Positions 21,350 through 30,331 of a DNA stretch of 64,000 nucleotides are shown in pieces. The notes beneath the pieces are model-generated. The model was not told the origin of the DNA and made no database searches. It saw nothing but the letters and a program-made list of their open reading frames with translations. Each line of letters begins with the position of its first letter. Position 1 is the first letter of the stretch. The DNA is taken from the NCBI GenBank assembly GCA_964387075.1, contig CAYLVB010000003.1, positions 186,001 through 250,000 on the forward strand. Direction: 5' to 3'. Origin of the DNA: PALSA-968 sp964387075 (GTDB taxonomy: Bacteria; Bacteroidota; Bacteroidia; B-17B0; Aurantibacillaceae). The position numbers and the translations under genes were made by a program.

Positions 21350-22456
21350 ATGATGCATTTAAAAAAAGAGCTCTGGGAGCTGCTATTCAATTCCATAGAC
21401 GAAGGGTTTTGCATTATTGAAATGATCTTCGATGCGCACAAAAAACCCATCGACTACCGCTTTTTGGTGATCAATTCTTCGTTTGAAAAGCAAACCGGCC
21501 TTGTTGATGCGGTTGGAAAACGCATGCGTGAGTTTGCTCCAAATCACGAAGAACATTGGTTCGAGATATACGGAAAAGTTGCGTTAACAGGCCAATCGGT
21601 TCGGTTTGAAAATCGCGCGGAACAATTGCATCGCTGGTATGATGTTTACGCCTTTCGATTTGGAGAACCACGAAATTTCCAGGTTGCCATCCTGTTTAAT
21701 GACATTACGGAGCGCAGGGAGTCGGAAGAGAAAATAAAATCGCTGAATAAGGAGCTGGCAGAGAAGGTTCAACAATTAGAATTCGCCAACAAAGAACTAG
21801 ATGCATTCTCCTATTCCGTATCGCATGATCTGCGCGCTCCGCTAAGATCAATAAATGGTTTTATTAATATCTTAACAAAGGACCTATCCGGAAAATTAAC
21901 CGCCGAGATCAAAGAAAGCCTGGAGATCATCGGCAGCAGTTCCCGCAAAATGGAAAACCTGATCCAGGATATGTTGGTCTTCTCACATATAAGTAAAAAT
22001 GAACTTGCAAGAGATCAGGTTAATACCGCGCAAATTGTAAAAAAAACAATAGAAGATTGCTGCAAGCAGAATTCGGTTGATAGATCGATCTTTAAAGTCG
22101 GTGATTTGCCTGACGCTATCGGTGACAGCTCGATGTTAAACCAGGTGTGGATAAACCTCATATCAAATGCTCAGAAATATTCCAGGAAAAAACCAAACCC
22201 GGAAATAGAGATCGGATCCGTACAAAATAAGGAAGAAGTGATCTATTATGTAAAAGATAATGGAGCGGGATTTGATATGCGGTACTACAACAAATTGTTC
22301 GGAATCTTCCAACGCTTACATGGTGACAGCGAATTTGAAGGCACGGGGATTGGTTTGGCCATTGTTCAAAGAATAGTGGCCCGGCATGGCGGTAAAGTAT
22401 GGGCCGAAGCAAAAGTAAATGAGGGCGCCACTTTTTATTTTACACTTTCAACGTAA
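21350..22456 (+). CDS. PAS-domain sensor histidine kinase
   Basis: 368 residues, cytoplasmic (no membrane segment). An N-terminal PAS domain (about 5-125, GFCIIEMIFDAHKKPIDYRF, VAILFNDITERRESE) leads through a coiled coil to the HisKA domain with SYSVSHDLRAPLRS (phospho-acceptor His). The HATPase domain has N box QVWINLISNAQKYS, G1 VKDNGAGFDM and G2 GTGIGLAI. It resembles bacteriophytochrome-type and other light/redox kinases without the sensory module. No response regulator gene is adjacent, so the partner is unknown. It is the first non-cassette gene after the array. Confidence 0.9.
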   Translation: MMHLKKELWELLFNSIDEGFCIIEMIFDAHKKPIDYRFLVINSSFEKQTGLVDAVGKRMREFAPNHEEHWFEIYGKVALTGQSVRFENRAEQLHRWYDVYAFRFGEPRNFQVAILFNDITERRESEEKIKSLNKELAEKVQQLEFANKELDAFSYSVSHDLRAPLRSINGFINILTKDLSGKLTAEIKESLEIIGSSSRKMENLIQDMLVFSHISKNELARDQVNTAQIVKKTIEDCCKQNSVDRSIFKVGDLPDAIGDSSMLNQVWINLISNAQKYSRKKPNPEIEIGSVQNKEEVIYYVKDNGAGFDMRYYNKLFGIFQRLHGDSEFEGTGIGLAIVQRIVARHGGKVWAEAKVNEGATFYFTLST

Positions 22457-22481
22457 GGAACTAGGCGAAGGAACGAATTTT

Positions 22482-23063
22482 ATGAAGCCCATTTTTTTCT
22501 TAAAACCATCCAACTTCAGAAAGTGGCTCGAAAAGAACCACGCCAGGAAAACCGAACTGATCGTTGGTTTTTATAAGGTTGGAACCGGCAAAGCTTCCAT
22601 GACCTGGAGCGAGTCGGTTGACGAAGCGCTTTGTTTTGGCTGGATTGATGGCGTTCGAAATTCAATTGATAAAGACCGTTACCAGATCCGTTTTACTCCG
22701 CGCAAGCCCTCCAGCATCTGGAGCGCGATCAATATTAAGAAAGTAGAAGCGCTGACAAAACAGGGGCGCATGCATAAGCCCGGGCTCGAAAGCTTTGCCA
22801 AACGAAAAGAAAACAGATCAAGGGTTTATTCCTTCGAAAAAGCAGCACAAAATTTACCGCGGGCATTTGAGAAGCAATTCAGGGCCAATAAAAAGGCGTG
22901 GGCATATTTTCAATCGCTTGCTCCCTCCTACCGCAAAGTTTCCATCCATTGGGTCATGGGCGCGAAACAGGAAACAACACGGTTAAAACGACTGAAACTC
23001 CTCATCGCCGATAGCGCCGCCGGAACCAATCGGTGGAAAGTCAGTAAGTACAAGAAAAAATAA
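22482..23063 (+). CDS. YdeI/OmpD-associated family protein
   Basis: 193 residues from the ATG at 22482; an earlier in-frame ATG overlaps the kinase gene and gives an atypical start. Family words: FLKPSNFRKWLEKNH, ELIVGFYKVGTGKASMTW, SVDEALCFGWIDGVRNSID, YQIRFTPRKPSSIWSAINI, and the tail LAPSYRKVSIHWVMGAKQ. Members are small cytoplasmic proteins linked to stress or bacteriocin protection (YdeI-like) with no defined reaction. It follows the kinase gene by 25 bp. Confidence 0.88.
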   Translation: MKPIFFLKPSNFRKWLEKNHARKTELIVGFYKVGTGKASMTWSESVDEALCFGWIDGVRNSIDKDRYQIRFTPRKPSSIWSAINIKKVEALTKQGRMHKPGLESFAKRKENRSRVYSFEKAAQNLPRAFEKQFRANKKAWAYFQSLAPSYRKVSIHWVMGAKQETTRLKRLKLLIADSAAGTNRWKVSKYKKK

Positions 23064-23095
23064 AGCGTTAACTTCGTCTGCGTAAATAAATTCCT

Positions 23096-23440
23096 ATGTC
23101 AGAATTTCCTCCCTGCCCCAAATGCAGATCAGAGTTCACGTATTCTAACGGCACATGCATGGTTTGTCCGGAGTGTTTTCATGAATGGAGCCCCGAAGAG
23201 GCGGCCGTAGAATCAGCAGAAGTTTCCGGCAAGATCGTCGATGCCAACGGAAACGAGCTACAAGACGGTGATACGGTTGTAGTGATCAAAGATCTCCCGG
23301 TAAAAGGTTCTTCCAAGCCGGTGAAGGCCGGCACCAAGGTGAAGAACATTCGACTGGTTGAGGGAGACCACGATATCAGCTGCAAGATAGAAGGGTTTGG
23401 CGCCATGGGCCTTAAATCCATCTACGTAAGAAAAGCGTGA
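23096..23440 (+). CDS. yjdM: YjdM/PhnA-family zinc-ribbon protein
   Basis: 114 residues. The N-terminal zinc ribbon has four cysteines in CPKCRSEFTYSNGT and CMVCPECFHEW. An SH3-like PhnA domain follows: DANGNELQDGDTVVVIKDL, KGSSKPVKAGTKVKNIRLV, HDISCKIEGFGAMGLKS. The protein was once linked to phosphonate use, but the function is not established. Length and domain order are standard. It begins 32 bp after the YdeI-like gene. Confidence 0.92.
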   Translation: MSEFPPCPKCRSEFTYSNGTCMVCPECFHEWSPEEAAVESAEVSGKIVDANGNELQDGDTVVVIKDLPVKGSSKPVKAGTKVKNIRLVEGDHDISCKIEGFGAMGLKSIYVRKA

Positions 23441-23581
23441 TTTTACGCCGGGGTAATGCATTCAAAAAATTTCTGGTATTGCATGAACAAGCGGGAAACC
23501 GCCGCCTGATCTTATTTCACACACCCTGTTTATTTTAATAAGCAGGGGCTCAATGATTTATCAAAAAACGAGGTATATTTA

Positions 23582-23612
23582 TTGTTTATCGATAATTTTT
23601 TATCTATATTTG
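23582..23612 (+). promoter_or_regulatory. Bacteroidota promoter with TTATCGATAA palindrome for the DUF2975-HTH pair
   Basis: TTG (23582-23584), 20-base spacer, TATATTTG (23605-23612): an exact consensus match. The 10-bp palindrome TTATCGATAA (23586-23595) lies in the spacer, where a bound repressor would block RNA polymerase. The small HTH protein encoded in the same unit is the obvious candidate. Confidence 0.65.
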
Positions 23613-23630
23613 TGCACTAATTTAAGAATT

Positions 23631-24167
23631 ATGTCAAAAGGAAACAACTTCGTATTTAAAGCCTTGCATATTGTTGCGTGGATCATCTTCGTTGGCTTAT
23701 GCATAGAGGCCGGTGGCTTGATAGTCAATTTTATTTTTAGCATCTACAAGCCTGAGTTTGTACAAAACCTATATCAAAAGCTGGACTTAAGTGAGATCTA
23801 TGCTCGTGGCAAATGGGCGTTTTTTGGTATGTATAGTTTTATCCTGTTCATCTCACTTCTTAAAGCGGGCTTGTTTTATGTGGTCATCAGGCTATTAAGC
23901 AAATTAGATCTATCCAAACCATTCAACAGTTTTGTTTCTGAACAAATAACACAAATGAGTTACTACACCTTTTCCATTGGAATATTAAGTTACATAGGGC
24001 GGCAAATCGCCAAAAGCCTGCAACATCATGGTTTTGTTCTCGACAACTTAAACGAGTTTTGGGCAGACAGCCAGGCATTTATATTGATGGCGGCCGTGAT
24101 CTATGTTATTGCCACCATTTTTAAAAAGGGGGTTGAGATCCAAAACGAGAACGATCTAACCGTTTAA
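23631..24167 (+). CDS. DUF2975 membrane protein
   Basis: 178 residues from the ATG at 23631, chosen since the promoter -7 box lies at 23605-23612 and the preceding residues would be upstream of the transcript. Four membrane segments are visible: IVAWIIFVGLCIEAGGLIV, SFILFISLLKAGLFYVVIRL, SIGILSYIGRQIA and AFILMAAVIYVIATIF. DUF2975 proteins are regularly paired with a small YozG-like HTH protein, as here (next gene 3 bp downstream). The function is unknown. Confidence 0.85.
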   Translation: MSKGNNFVFKALHIVAWIIFVGLCIEAGGLIVNFIFSIYKPEFVQNLYQKLDLSEIYARGKWAFFGMYSFILFISLLKAGLFYVVIRLLSKLDLSKPFNSFVSEQITQMSYYTFSIGILSYIGRQIAKSLQHHGFVLDNLNEFWADSQAFILMAAVIYVIATIFKKGVEIQNENDLTV

Positions 24168-24170
24168 GCT

Positions 24171-24374
24171 ATGCCGATCATTGTAAACTTAGATGTGATG
24201 ATGGCCAAAAGAAAGATGTCGCTCAACGAGCTTTCTGAAAAAGTAGACATCACCCTGGCCAATCTTTCCGTTTTAAAAACCGGAAAAGCAAAGGCCGTTC
24301 GATTCAGCACACTGGAAGCCATCTGCAAAGCACTCAACTGCCAGCCCGGAGATATTTTGGAGTTCGCTGAGTGA
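24171..24374 (+). CDS. YozG-like small HTH regulator
   Basis: 67 residues, essentially one HTH domain: PIIVNLDVMMAKRKMSLNEL, SEKVDITLANLSVLKTGKAK and LEAICKALNCQPGDILEF. It is a stable partner of DUF2975 genes in many phyla, thought to control its own operon. The palindrome TTATCGATAA in the promoter is a likely binding site. Confidence 0.88.
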   Translation: MPIIVNLDVMMAKRKMSLNELSEKVDITLANLSVLKTGKAKAVRFSTLEAICKALNCQPGDILEFAE

Positions 24375-24389
24375 TGCCTATTTTTAACC

Positions 24390-24782
24390 ATGAGTAAAGA
24401 CATCCAAAAATATAACAATGCCCAAGGCGCCGGCGACAAGAAGATCTGCAATTTATTGGCCGAAGAAATAAGCAAGGGTTTGCCCGAAGCCGAGAAAAAG
24501 ATCTGGCACGCGCATCCCGTTTGGTTCCTTGACGGAAATCCCATCGTGGGCTACAGTAAAATAAAGGCCGGCATACGCTTGATGTTTTGGAGCGGTGCGG
24601 ACTTTGAAGAAGAGAGCCTGAAGCCGGGATCCGGAAAGTTCAAAGACGCTTCGGCTATCTACACTTCGATCGAAGAAGTTAACACCAAAGATCTTAAGCG
24701 CTGGCTCAGAAAATCAAAGCAGATACAGTGGGACTACAAGAACCTGATCAAACGAAAAGGGGTTTTGAAACGGCTACCGTGA
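24390..24782 (+). CDS. DUF1801 domain protein
   Basis: 130 residues with the YdhG/DUF1801 fold: CNLLAEEISKGLPEAEKKIW, AHPVWFLDGNPIVGYSKIKA, IRLMFWSGADFEEESL and IYTSIEEVNTKDLKRWLRKS. It is a frataxin-like alpha/beta domain of unknown role. It is a stand-alone gene 15 bp after the HTH gene and convergent with the giant surface protein. Confidence 0.88.
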   Translation: MSKDIQKYNNAQGAGDKKICNLLAEEISKGLPEAEKKIWHAHPVWFLDGNPIVGYSKIKAGIRLMFWSGADFEEESLKPGSGKFKDASAIYTSIEEVNTKDLKRWLRKSKQIQWDYKNLIKRKGVLKRLP

Positions 24783-24795
24783 GCTGTACATAAGA

Positions 24796-27700
24796 TCACT
24801 TCACCACCGAAACCACGCCAGATAAACTTTTTGGCGTTCCCTTATTGTTCTTCAGTTCTATCTTCCACACATACACGTCTTCCTGAACAACCTCTTCGCT
24901 CTTTGAGCGCATGGTGCCATCCCAGCCCTTTTCTATCTTGTCGGAATAGAATACCTCGTTGCCCCAGCGATCGAAAATGTACATGCTGAACTCTTTGATG
25001 CCTTCGCCCTTGGCCATGAAGACATCGTTGCTTCCATCCGCGTTAGGCGAGAAAGCGTTAGGCACATAAATGGCGTATTCTTCATCGATCGTGATCACCT
25101 GTGTGGCTATACTTGTACATCCATGATCAGAGGTCACCTGCAATTGTACATTATAACTTCCGGCATCGGCATAGGTGAACATGGGGTTTTGCTGCGTGGA
25201 TGTACTTTGCTGCATATCTCCGAAGTTCCAGTTCCATCCCACAATAACCGCCCCGCCCGAATTGTCGAAGAAACTGATGTTTGGCTCGAGTGTGCTGGCC
25301 TGCGACGGGGTGGTGTAGAAAGCCGCCGTCGGAACAGGATAAACCATTACCATCGCATTAGCGGTATTGGTGCAGCCATTGCCATCTGTCAACGTTAAGG
25401 TAACCGGGTAATTTCCCGCTGTGTTAAAGCAATGGTTTGGTGTTGCCCCCGCGCCAATAGCGCCGTCGCCAAAACTCCAGGAATAACTTCCTGATGAGCC
25501 GGTGGTATTCACAAAATTAACGCATAACGGGGCGCAGCCCGAGGCGTTCATGGGTCCTACCGCCACCGGCGGTAATGGATTTACAAACACCGTAGTGGAT
25601 GTGCTGCCTACACAACCATTCGCGTCGCTGCCGGTAATTGTATAATTCGTTGTTGAACTCACGCTCGAAGTTACACTCGAGCCGTTGGTGCTGCTGAGTC
25701 CGGTTGCCGGCGACCAGGTATAAGAAATTCCTCCGCTCGCGCTGAGCGTAGCAGATCCCACCGCGCATATGGTTGGAGAATTGGAATTGATGGTTGGTAA
25801 TGGATTAACAACCACCTGCGCCACATTTCCGTTGGCGCAGCCGTTGGCGTCGGTAACGGTAACCACGTAACTTCCCGCCATGGCCGCGCTTGCGTTTGCA
25901 ATAGAAGGATTTTGCTGGTTAGAAGAATACATGCCGGGTCCGCTCCACGAATAATTTACGCCGCCATTGTTTGCAGACAGATTGATAGCAGATCCCAAAC
26001 AAACCGTTGCTCCGTTAGCCGTAACCGCTGGCAGCGGGTTGACAGTAACGCTTACAGTAGCTGAATTCACGCAACTGTTGGCGTCACTTACACCTACTGT
26101 GTAAACTCCCGCCGCCGAAGCGGAAACACCATTGATAGATGGGTTTTGCTGCGTAGAAGTAAATGTTCCGGGGCCCATCCACACGTAGTTATTTCCGCCG
26201 GTGGCATTCAGGTTCAACGTTGCGTTCACGCATACAGGACTGTTACTTGAAACTCCTACAACCGGAAGTGGATTTACGGTTACCGTTGTTGTGGCGGTTG
26301 CGGTGCAACTTCCTATCGTTCCGGTGATCGTATACACCGTAGTGGTAGAAGGGTTGGCTATTACACTCGATCCGCTGGAAGAACTTAAGCCGGTATTGGG
26401 CACCCAATTAAATGAGGATGCTCCAAAAGCCGTAAGTGTAGCCGTTTGCTGCCCTAAACAAATACTTGCCGAATTGATGCTGATGGTTGGATTGCTTACA
26501 ACGGTTACGCTTGTATTAGCTGCATTCACACAACCATTAGCGTCTGTTCCGGTAACGGTGTACTGCGTTGTTACTGTGGGGCTCGCCGTTACACTGCTTC
26601 CGGTTGAAGAACTGAGCGTAGCGGCGGGAGTCCAGGTATAAGTGCTGGCTCCGTTAGCATTTAGTGTAGTTGAACCTCCATTGCAAATAAATCCGGGAGC
26701 CGAATTTATGGTGGGCAGCGCATTCACCGTTACGGTGGCTGTACCCGTTGCACTGCAGGTTCCTAAGGTCGCGTTAATTGTGTACACTGTGCTTGAAGTT
26801 GGATTTGCATTTACGCTAGATCCAGTTGTTGAGCTCAATCCTGTTGCCGGGCTCCATGTGTAAGTGGTTGCGCCGCTCGCGTTCAATGTGGCAGAACTTC
26901 CCGAACAAATTGCCGCGCTGTTCACGGTAACGGAAGGATTGCTTACCACAGAAACTGTTGCCGTTGTGGTGGCGGTGCAGGTTCCGGCCGTTGCATTGAT
27001 CGTATAAACCGTAGTTGCAGAAGGATTGGCGGTTACGCTTGATCCGGTTGAAGCACTCAGTGATCCGGCCGGGCTCCACGTATACGTGGAAGCGCCGCTT
27101 GCATTTAAAACAGTACTTCCGCCCGCGCATATGGTGGCGCTATTTACGGTAACGGCAGCACTTGCCATAACGGTAACTGCAGTTGTGCCGGTTCCCACAC
27201 AGCCATTAAGATCAGTTCCTGTAACCGTATAATTAGTTGTAGAAGCGGGACTCACGCTTATGCTTGACGTTGTAGCGCCCGTACTCCAATTGTACGTTGA
27301 TGCTCCGCCCGCATTCAGTGTGGCAGATCCACCGCTGCAAACAGTAGCGCTGTTGGCGGTAACGACCGGTAGCGGATTTACGTTCACCGCCGTTGTAGCC
27401 GTGAACACACATCCATTTACATCCGTGCCTGTTATGGTATAATTTGTTGTGGTGGTTGGATTAGCGTTAACGCTTGCGCCTGAAGTTGAACTAAGCGATC
27501 CCGCGGGCGACCAGGTATAGGTATTGGCGCCGCTTGCATTGAGCGTGGTTGAATTCCCAACGCAAACAGTTCCGGAATTTACAGTAATTGCGCCGCCGGG
27601 ATTTACTGTAACGGTAGCAGTTGTTACCGCTGAACATGTTCCCGCGGTTCCGGTAATTGTATAAACCGTTGTTGAAGATGGATTGGCATTTACACTTGAC

Positions 27701-29751
27701 CCGCTGGTTGAGCTCAGCCCCGTTCCCGGCGACCAGGAATAGGTCGCGGCGCCACTTGCATTTAATGTAGCGGCATTTCCTGCGCAGATCGTAGCGTTAT
27801 TTACTGTGATAACAAGATTGGAAACAACCGTTACCGCTGTTGTGGCTGTACTTACACATCCGCCGGTAGCCGTTCCTGTAACCGTATAATTTGTTGTGGA
27901 GGATGGGCTCTCGCTGATGCTTGCCGTTGTTGCACCCGTATTCCAACTATAGGTTGAAGCACCGCTTGCGGTTAATGTTACTGTTGCGTTCGGACAAATA
28001 GTTGCCGAGTTAACCGTAAGCGTTGGCATTGGATTCACTGTTACCGCAGTGGTCATTGTTCCAACACAGCCGTTGCTTGTGGTTCCTGTTAAAGTATAGG
28101 TTGTGGTTGTGGTTGGACTCGCCGTTACACTTGCTCCGTTGGTAGAACTTAATCCTGTGGCGGGCGACCAGGTATAGGTGTTGGCCCCGCCGGCATTTAA
28201 TGTTGTTGAATTTCCGGAACAGATCGTAGCTGAGTTTACAGTTAGAACAGGCGCCGGATTTACAGTAACGGTTGCTGTTGCCGATCCGTTACAACCCGCG
28301 TTGCTTCCGGTAACCGTATAAACAGTTGTAGAAGAAGGATTGGCGTTCACAGAAGCCCCGGTAGTTGAGCTCAGCCCCGTTCCGGGCGACCAGGAATACG
28401 TTGTTGCGCCATTCGCGTTCAGGGCAACACTTGTTCCGCCGCATGCCGCGCCTGAGTTTACGCTTACGGTTGGATTGGGCGCGAAAGTAATGGTAGTGTC
28501 AATGGTATACGAGCATCCTCCCGCTCCGGTAACCGTTACAGAATAGGTTCCGCTCTGGCTTACCGTAACAACCTGGCTGTTTGCACCGCTTACAACGCCC
28601 GGCCCACTCCATTGATAGGTTCCGCCCACAGATGGAGGGGCCGTAAGCGTTGAATTCGTCCCCTGGCAATTTACCAAAGGAGTAATTAATTGTACAGGGC
28701 CGCAAGAACAATCTACGTAAGCGTACCCGAAATGCGCGCCGCCATTACAGCCCGCGGCCGTAAAGCGTATGGTGATGTTTTGTCCGATGTATGCGGAAAG
28801 ATTCAAACTGTTCTGTGTCCACGGACAATAATAAACGGTTGTATTGTCCAGCCAGTTTGTGGTTGGTGAGGTTGTATAACCGGGAGGTGGAACTCCACTG
28901 GCCACCTGTTGGTAATATTGTAAACAGGGGATCGGCGTTCCGTTCTGATCCAAAACCTCAAGACGGAAATAAGGTTGTTGTCCGTTACTGTGCCCACCGT
29001 CATTTAGTAATACCGAATAGCTATAAGAGAAAAGCGCGTTGGATGGCGTTACGCTGAATGTTTGTTGCAAGATCTCTCCACCCGAATAGGCGGTTGTGAT
29101 CCCGTTACCCGAACCTGCCGTACAGGCGTATGTTCCCGACTGGTCTGAACCGTAATATTGATTGATGTCTTCGCCGCCAAGCCGAACCGAGTAACTTCCC
29201 CCGGCCGGATCAACCATCGGCAAACTGCTGTACGGATCATTGCCGGTTGAAACCAATGTGTGATACGAACAGGAAGGCTCCGGGGAATCCATTCCCAGTG
29301 TATTGATGCCTGCCCCCGTGATCACAAGTGGGCCGTTGGAGTTTGTATTGTAACCAATCGAGCCGGTCCATCCCGTAAAATCACCATTCTCAAAATCCAC
29401 GTTGTTGCATGCCGAGGAAAGAATGCCTGGAGTTGTTACCTTTTGTGCATTTGGCTTATCGGTAAGGTTCAAAAGAAAATCGGGCGCGTTATATTTTTGA
29501 CGTATGAACCTGATCTCTTTAGCGGCCATATAGGTTTTCAGTTCACTTATGTTCCTGAATTCGACAACAGCTTTTTTCACTTCCGCGTTAAGGTCAAAAC
29601 CACTCAGTGTGTCGCCCCCGAAGAAACGGCATTCCTTCTCGATCTGCGGAATTGAAAATAATTTTGTGCTGTGTGCCCCATGTTGTTGGGCGCTTATTTT
29701 CCCTATTAATAAAAGAGAAAATAAGCATGCAAGGTGAATTGTCTTTTTCAT
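24796..29751 (-). CDS. giant repetitive surface protein with T9SS type B (CHU_C) sorting domain
   Basis: 1651 residues, Ser/Thr/Asn-rich. Signal peptide MKKTIHLACLFSLLLIGKISA, then an N-terminal region of about 100 residues and a lectin-like or jelly-roll part (VDFENGDFTGWTGSIGYNTN). About 14 Ig-like/PKD-type repeats of roughly 70-75 residues follow, with the pattern VNSATIC-G-S-TLNASGA-TYTWSPATGLSS ... TATVTVNPLP (words only). Two PKD domains (SYSWSFGDG, GWNWNFGDM) precede the gliding-motility C-terminal domain VPNAFSPNADGSNDVF ... FDRWGNEVFYS. It is predicted to be exported and attached by T9SS as an adhesin. Repeat copies differ enough not to be an assembly artefact. Confidence 0.92.
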   Translation of the reverse strand: MKKTIHLACLFSLLLIGKISAQQHGAHSTKLFSIPQIEKECRFFGGDTLSGFDLNAEVKKAVVEFRNISELKTYMAAKEIRFIRQKYNAPDFLLNLTDKPNAQKVTTPGILSSACNNVDFENGDFTGWTGSIGYNTNSNGPLVITGAGINTLGMDSPEPSCSYHTLVSTGNDPYSSLPMVDPAGGSYSVRLGGEDINQYYGSDQSGTYACTAGSGNGITTAYSGGEILQQTFSVTPSNALFSYSYSVLLNDGGHSNGQQPYFRLEVLDQNGTPIPCLQYYQQVASGVPPPGYTTSPTTNWLDNTTVYYCPWTQNSLNLSAYIGQNITIRFTAAGCNGGAHFGYAYVDCSCGPVQLITPLVNCQGTNSTLTAPPSVGGTYQWSGPGVVSGANSQVVTVSQSGTYSVTVTGAGGCSYTIDTTITFAPNPTVSVNSGAACGGTSVALNANGATTYSWSPGTGLSSTTGASVNANPSSTTVYTVTGSNAGCNGSATATVTVNPAPVLTVNSATICSGNSTTLNAGGANTYTWSPATGLSSTNGASVTASPTTTTTYTLTGTTSNGCVGTMTTAVTVNPMPTLTVNSATICPNATVTLTASGASTYSWNTGATTASISESPSSTTNYTVTGTATGGCVSTATTAVTVVSNLVITVNNATICAGNAATLNASGAATYSWSPGTGLSSTSGSSVNANPSSTTVYTITGTAGTCSAVTTATVTVNPGGAITVNSGTVCVGNSTTLNASGANTYTWSPAGSLSSTSGASVNANPTTTTNYTITGTDVNGCVFTATTAVNVNPLPVVTANSATVCSGGSATLNAGGASTYNWSTGATTSSISVSPASTTNYTVTGTDLNGCVGTGTTAVTVMASAAVTVNSATICAGGSTVLNASGASTYTWSPAGSLSASTGSSVTANPSATTVYTINATAGTCTATTTATVSVVSNPSVTVNSAAICSGSSATLNASGATTYTWSPATGLSSTTGSSVNANPTSSTVYTINATLGTCSATGTATVTVNALPTINSAPGFICNGGSTTLNANGASTYTWTPAATLSSSTGSSVTASPTVTTQYTVTGTDANGCVNAANTSVTVVSNPTISINSASICLGQQTATLTAFGASSFNWVPNTGLSSSSGSSVIANPSTTTVYTITGTIGSCTATATTTVTVNPLPVVGVSSNSPVCVNATLNLNATGGNNYVWMGPGTFTSTQQNPSINGVSASAAGVYTVGVSDANSCVNSATVSVTVNPLPAVTANGATVCLGSAINLSANNGGVNYSWSGPGMYSSNQQNPSIANASAAMAGSYVVTVTDANGCANGNVAQVVVNPLPTINSNSPTICAVGSATLSASGGISYTWSPATGLSSTNGSSVTSSVSSTTNYTITGSDANGCVGSTSTTVFVNPLPPVAVGPMNASGCAPLCVNFVNTTGSSGSYSWSFGDGAIGAGATPNHCFNTAGNYPVTLTLTDGNGCTNTANAMVMVYPVPTAAFYTTPSQASTLEPNISFFDNSGGAVIVGWNWNFGDMQQSTSTQQNPMFTYADAGSYNVQLQVTSDHGCTSIATQVITIDEEYAIYVPNAFSPNADGSNDVFMAKGEGIKEFSMYIFDRWGNEVFYSDKIEKGWDGTMRSKSEEVVQEDVYVWKIELKNNKGTPKSLSGVVSVVK

Positions 29752-29990
29752 TTTGTATTACGCCACTTTTTTTGGCAACGCGAATTTACCTTCAAGAAGG
29801 CTGAATTTTTGATTAAAATCTTTAAATTATGCTAATCCTAATCGTGCCTTATAAATATACTCAATTGATTTATAATAATTTACAGTAAATAAATTGCAAA
29901 TCCCAAGGACGTTTTTCCTAAAATGATTTAAGCAAAGTGTTAAAATTTCATGTTGCCGGTAAAAGACTTACATTCGTTTCGTTTATCGGA

Positions 29991-30308
29991 ATGGTAACCA
30001 CAAAAAACTTCAGGGCGCTTGCGCTTTCTTTCAAAGATGTTAGCGAACAGCCACACTTTGAGCGCCTGGCCTTCAGGACCAAAAAAATATTCGCGACGCT
30101 GGATGTCAAAAAGGACCTTGCCTGCTTAATGTTTTCGCCGGTTGACCAGTCGGTGTTCTGTTCGTACGATAAAACGATTTTCTACCCGGTGCCCAACAAA
30201 TGGGGCAAGCAAGGCGCTACTTATGTTGACTTAAAGAAGGTAAGAAAAGATATGTTGAAAGACGCGCTTGAGCAAGCCTACAACAAAAGCCTTTTAAAAA
30301 AGAAATAA
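29991..30308 (+). CDS. MmcQ/YjbR family protein
   Basis: 105 residues from the ATG at 29991; the longer frame from 29937 adds residues not typical of the family. Family words: NFRALALSFKDVSEQPHFER, LAFRTKKIFATLDVKKDLAC, YPVPNKWGKQGATYVDLKKV and MLKDALEQAYNKSL. These are small cytoplasmic proteins with a CyaY-like fold, described as DNA-binding, with no settled role. Monocistronic. Confidence 0.9.
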   Translation: MVTTKNFRALALSFKDVSEQPHFERLAFRTKKIFATLDVKKDLACLMFSPVDQSVFCSYDKTIFYPVPNKWGKQGATYVDLKKVRKDMLKDALEQAYNKSLLKKK

Positions 30309-30331
30309 ATTTTCCCTATCTTGTATTAACA

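Noticed and set aside
24796..29751. Several plus-strand frames of 60-146 codons opposite the giant surface protein
   Set aside because: They are complement shadows of the Thr/Ser-rich repeats: Val/Pro/Ala-rich and periodic with the repeats.
24796..29751. Regular repeats considered as a CRISPR array
   Set aside because: Units are about 210-225 bases, coding, and divergent; no short identical repeats with unique spacers. No CRISPR array was seen anywhere in the window.
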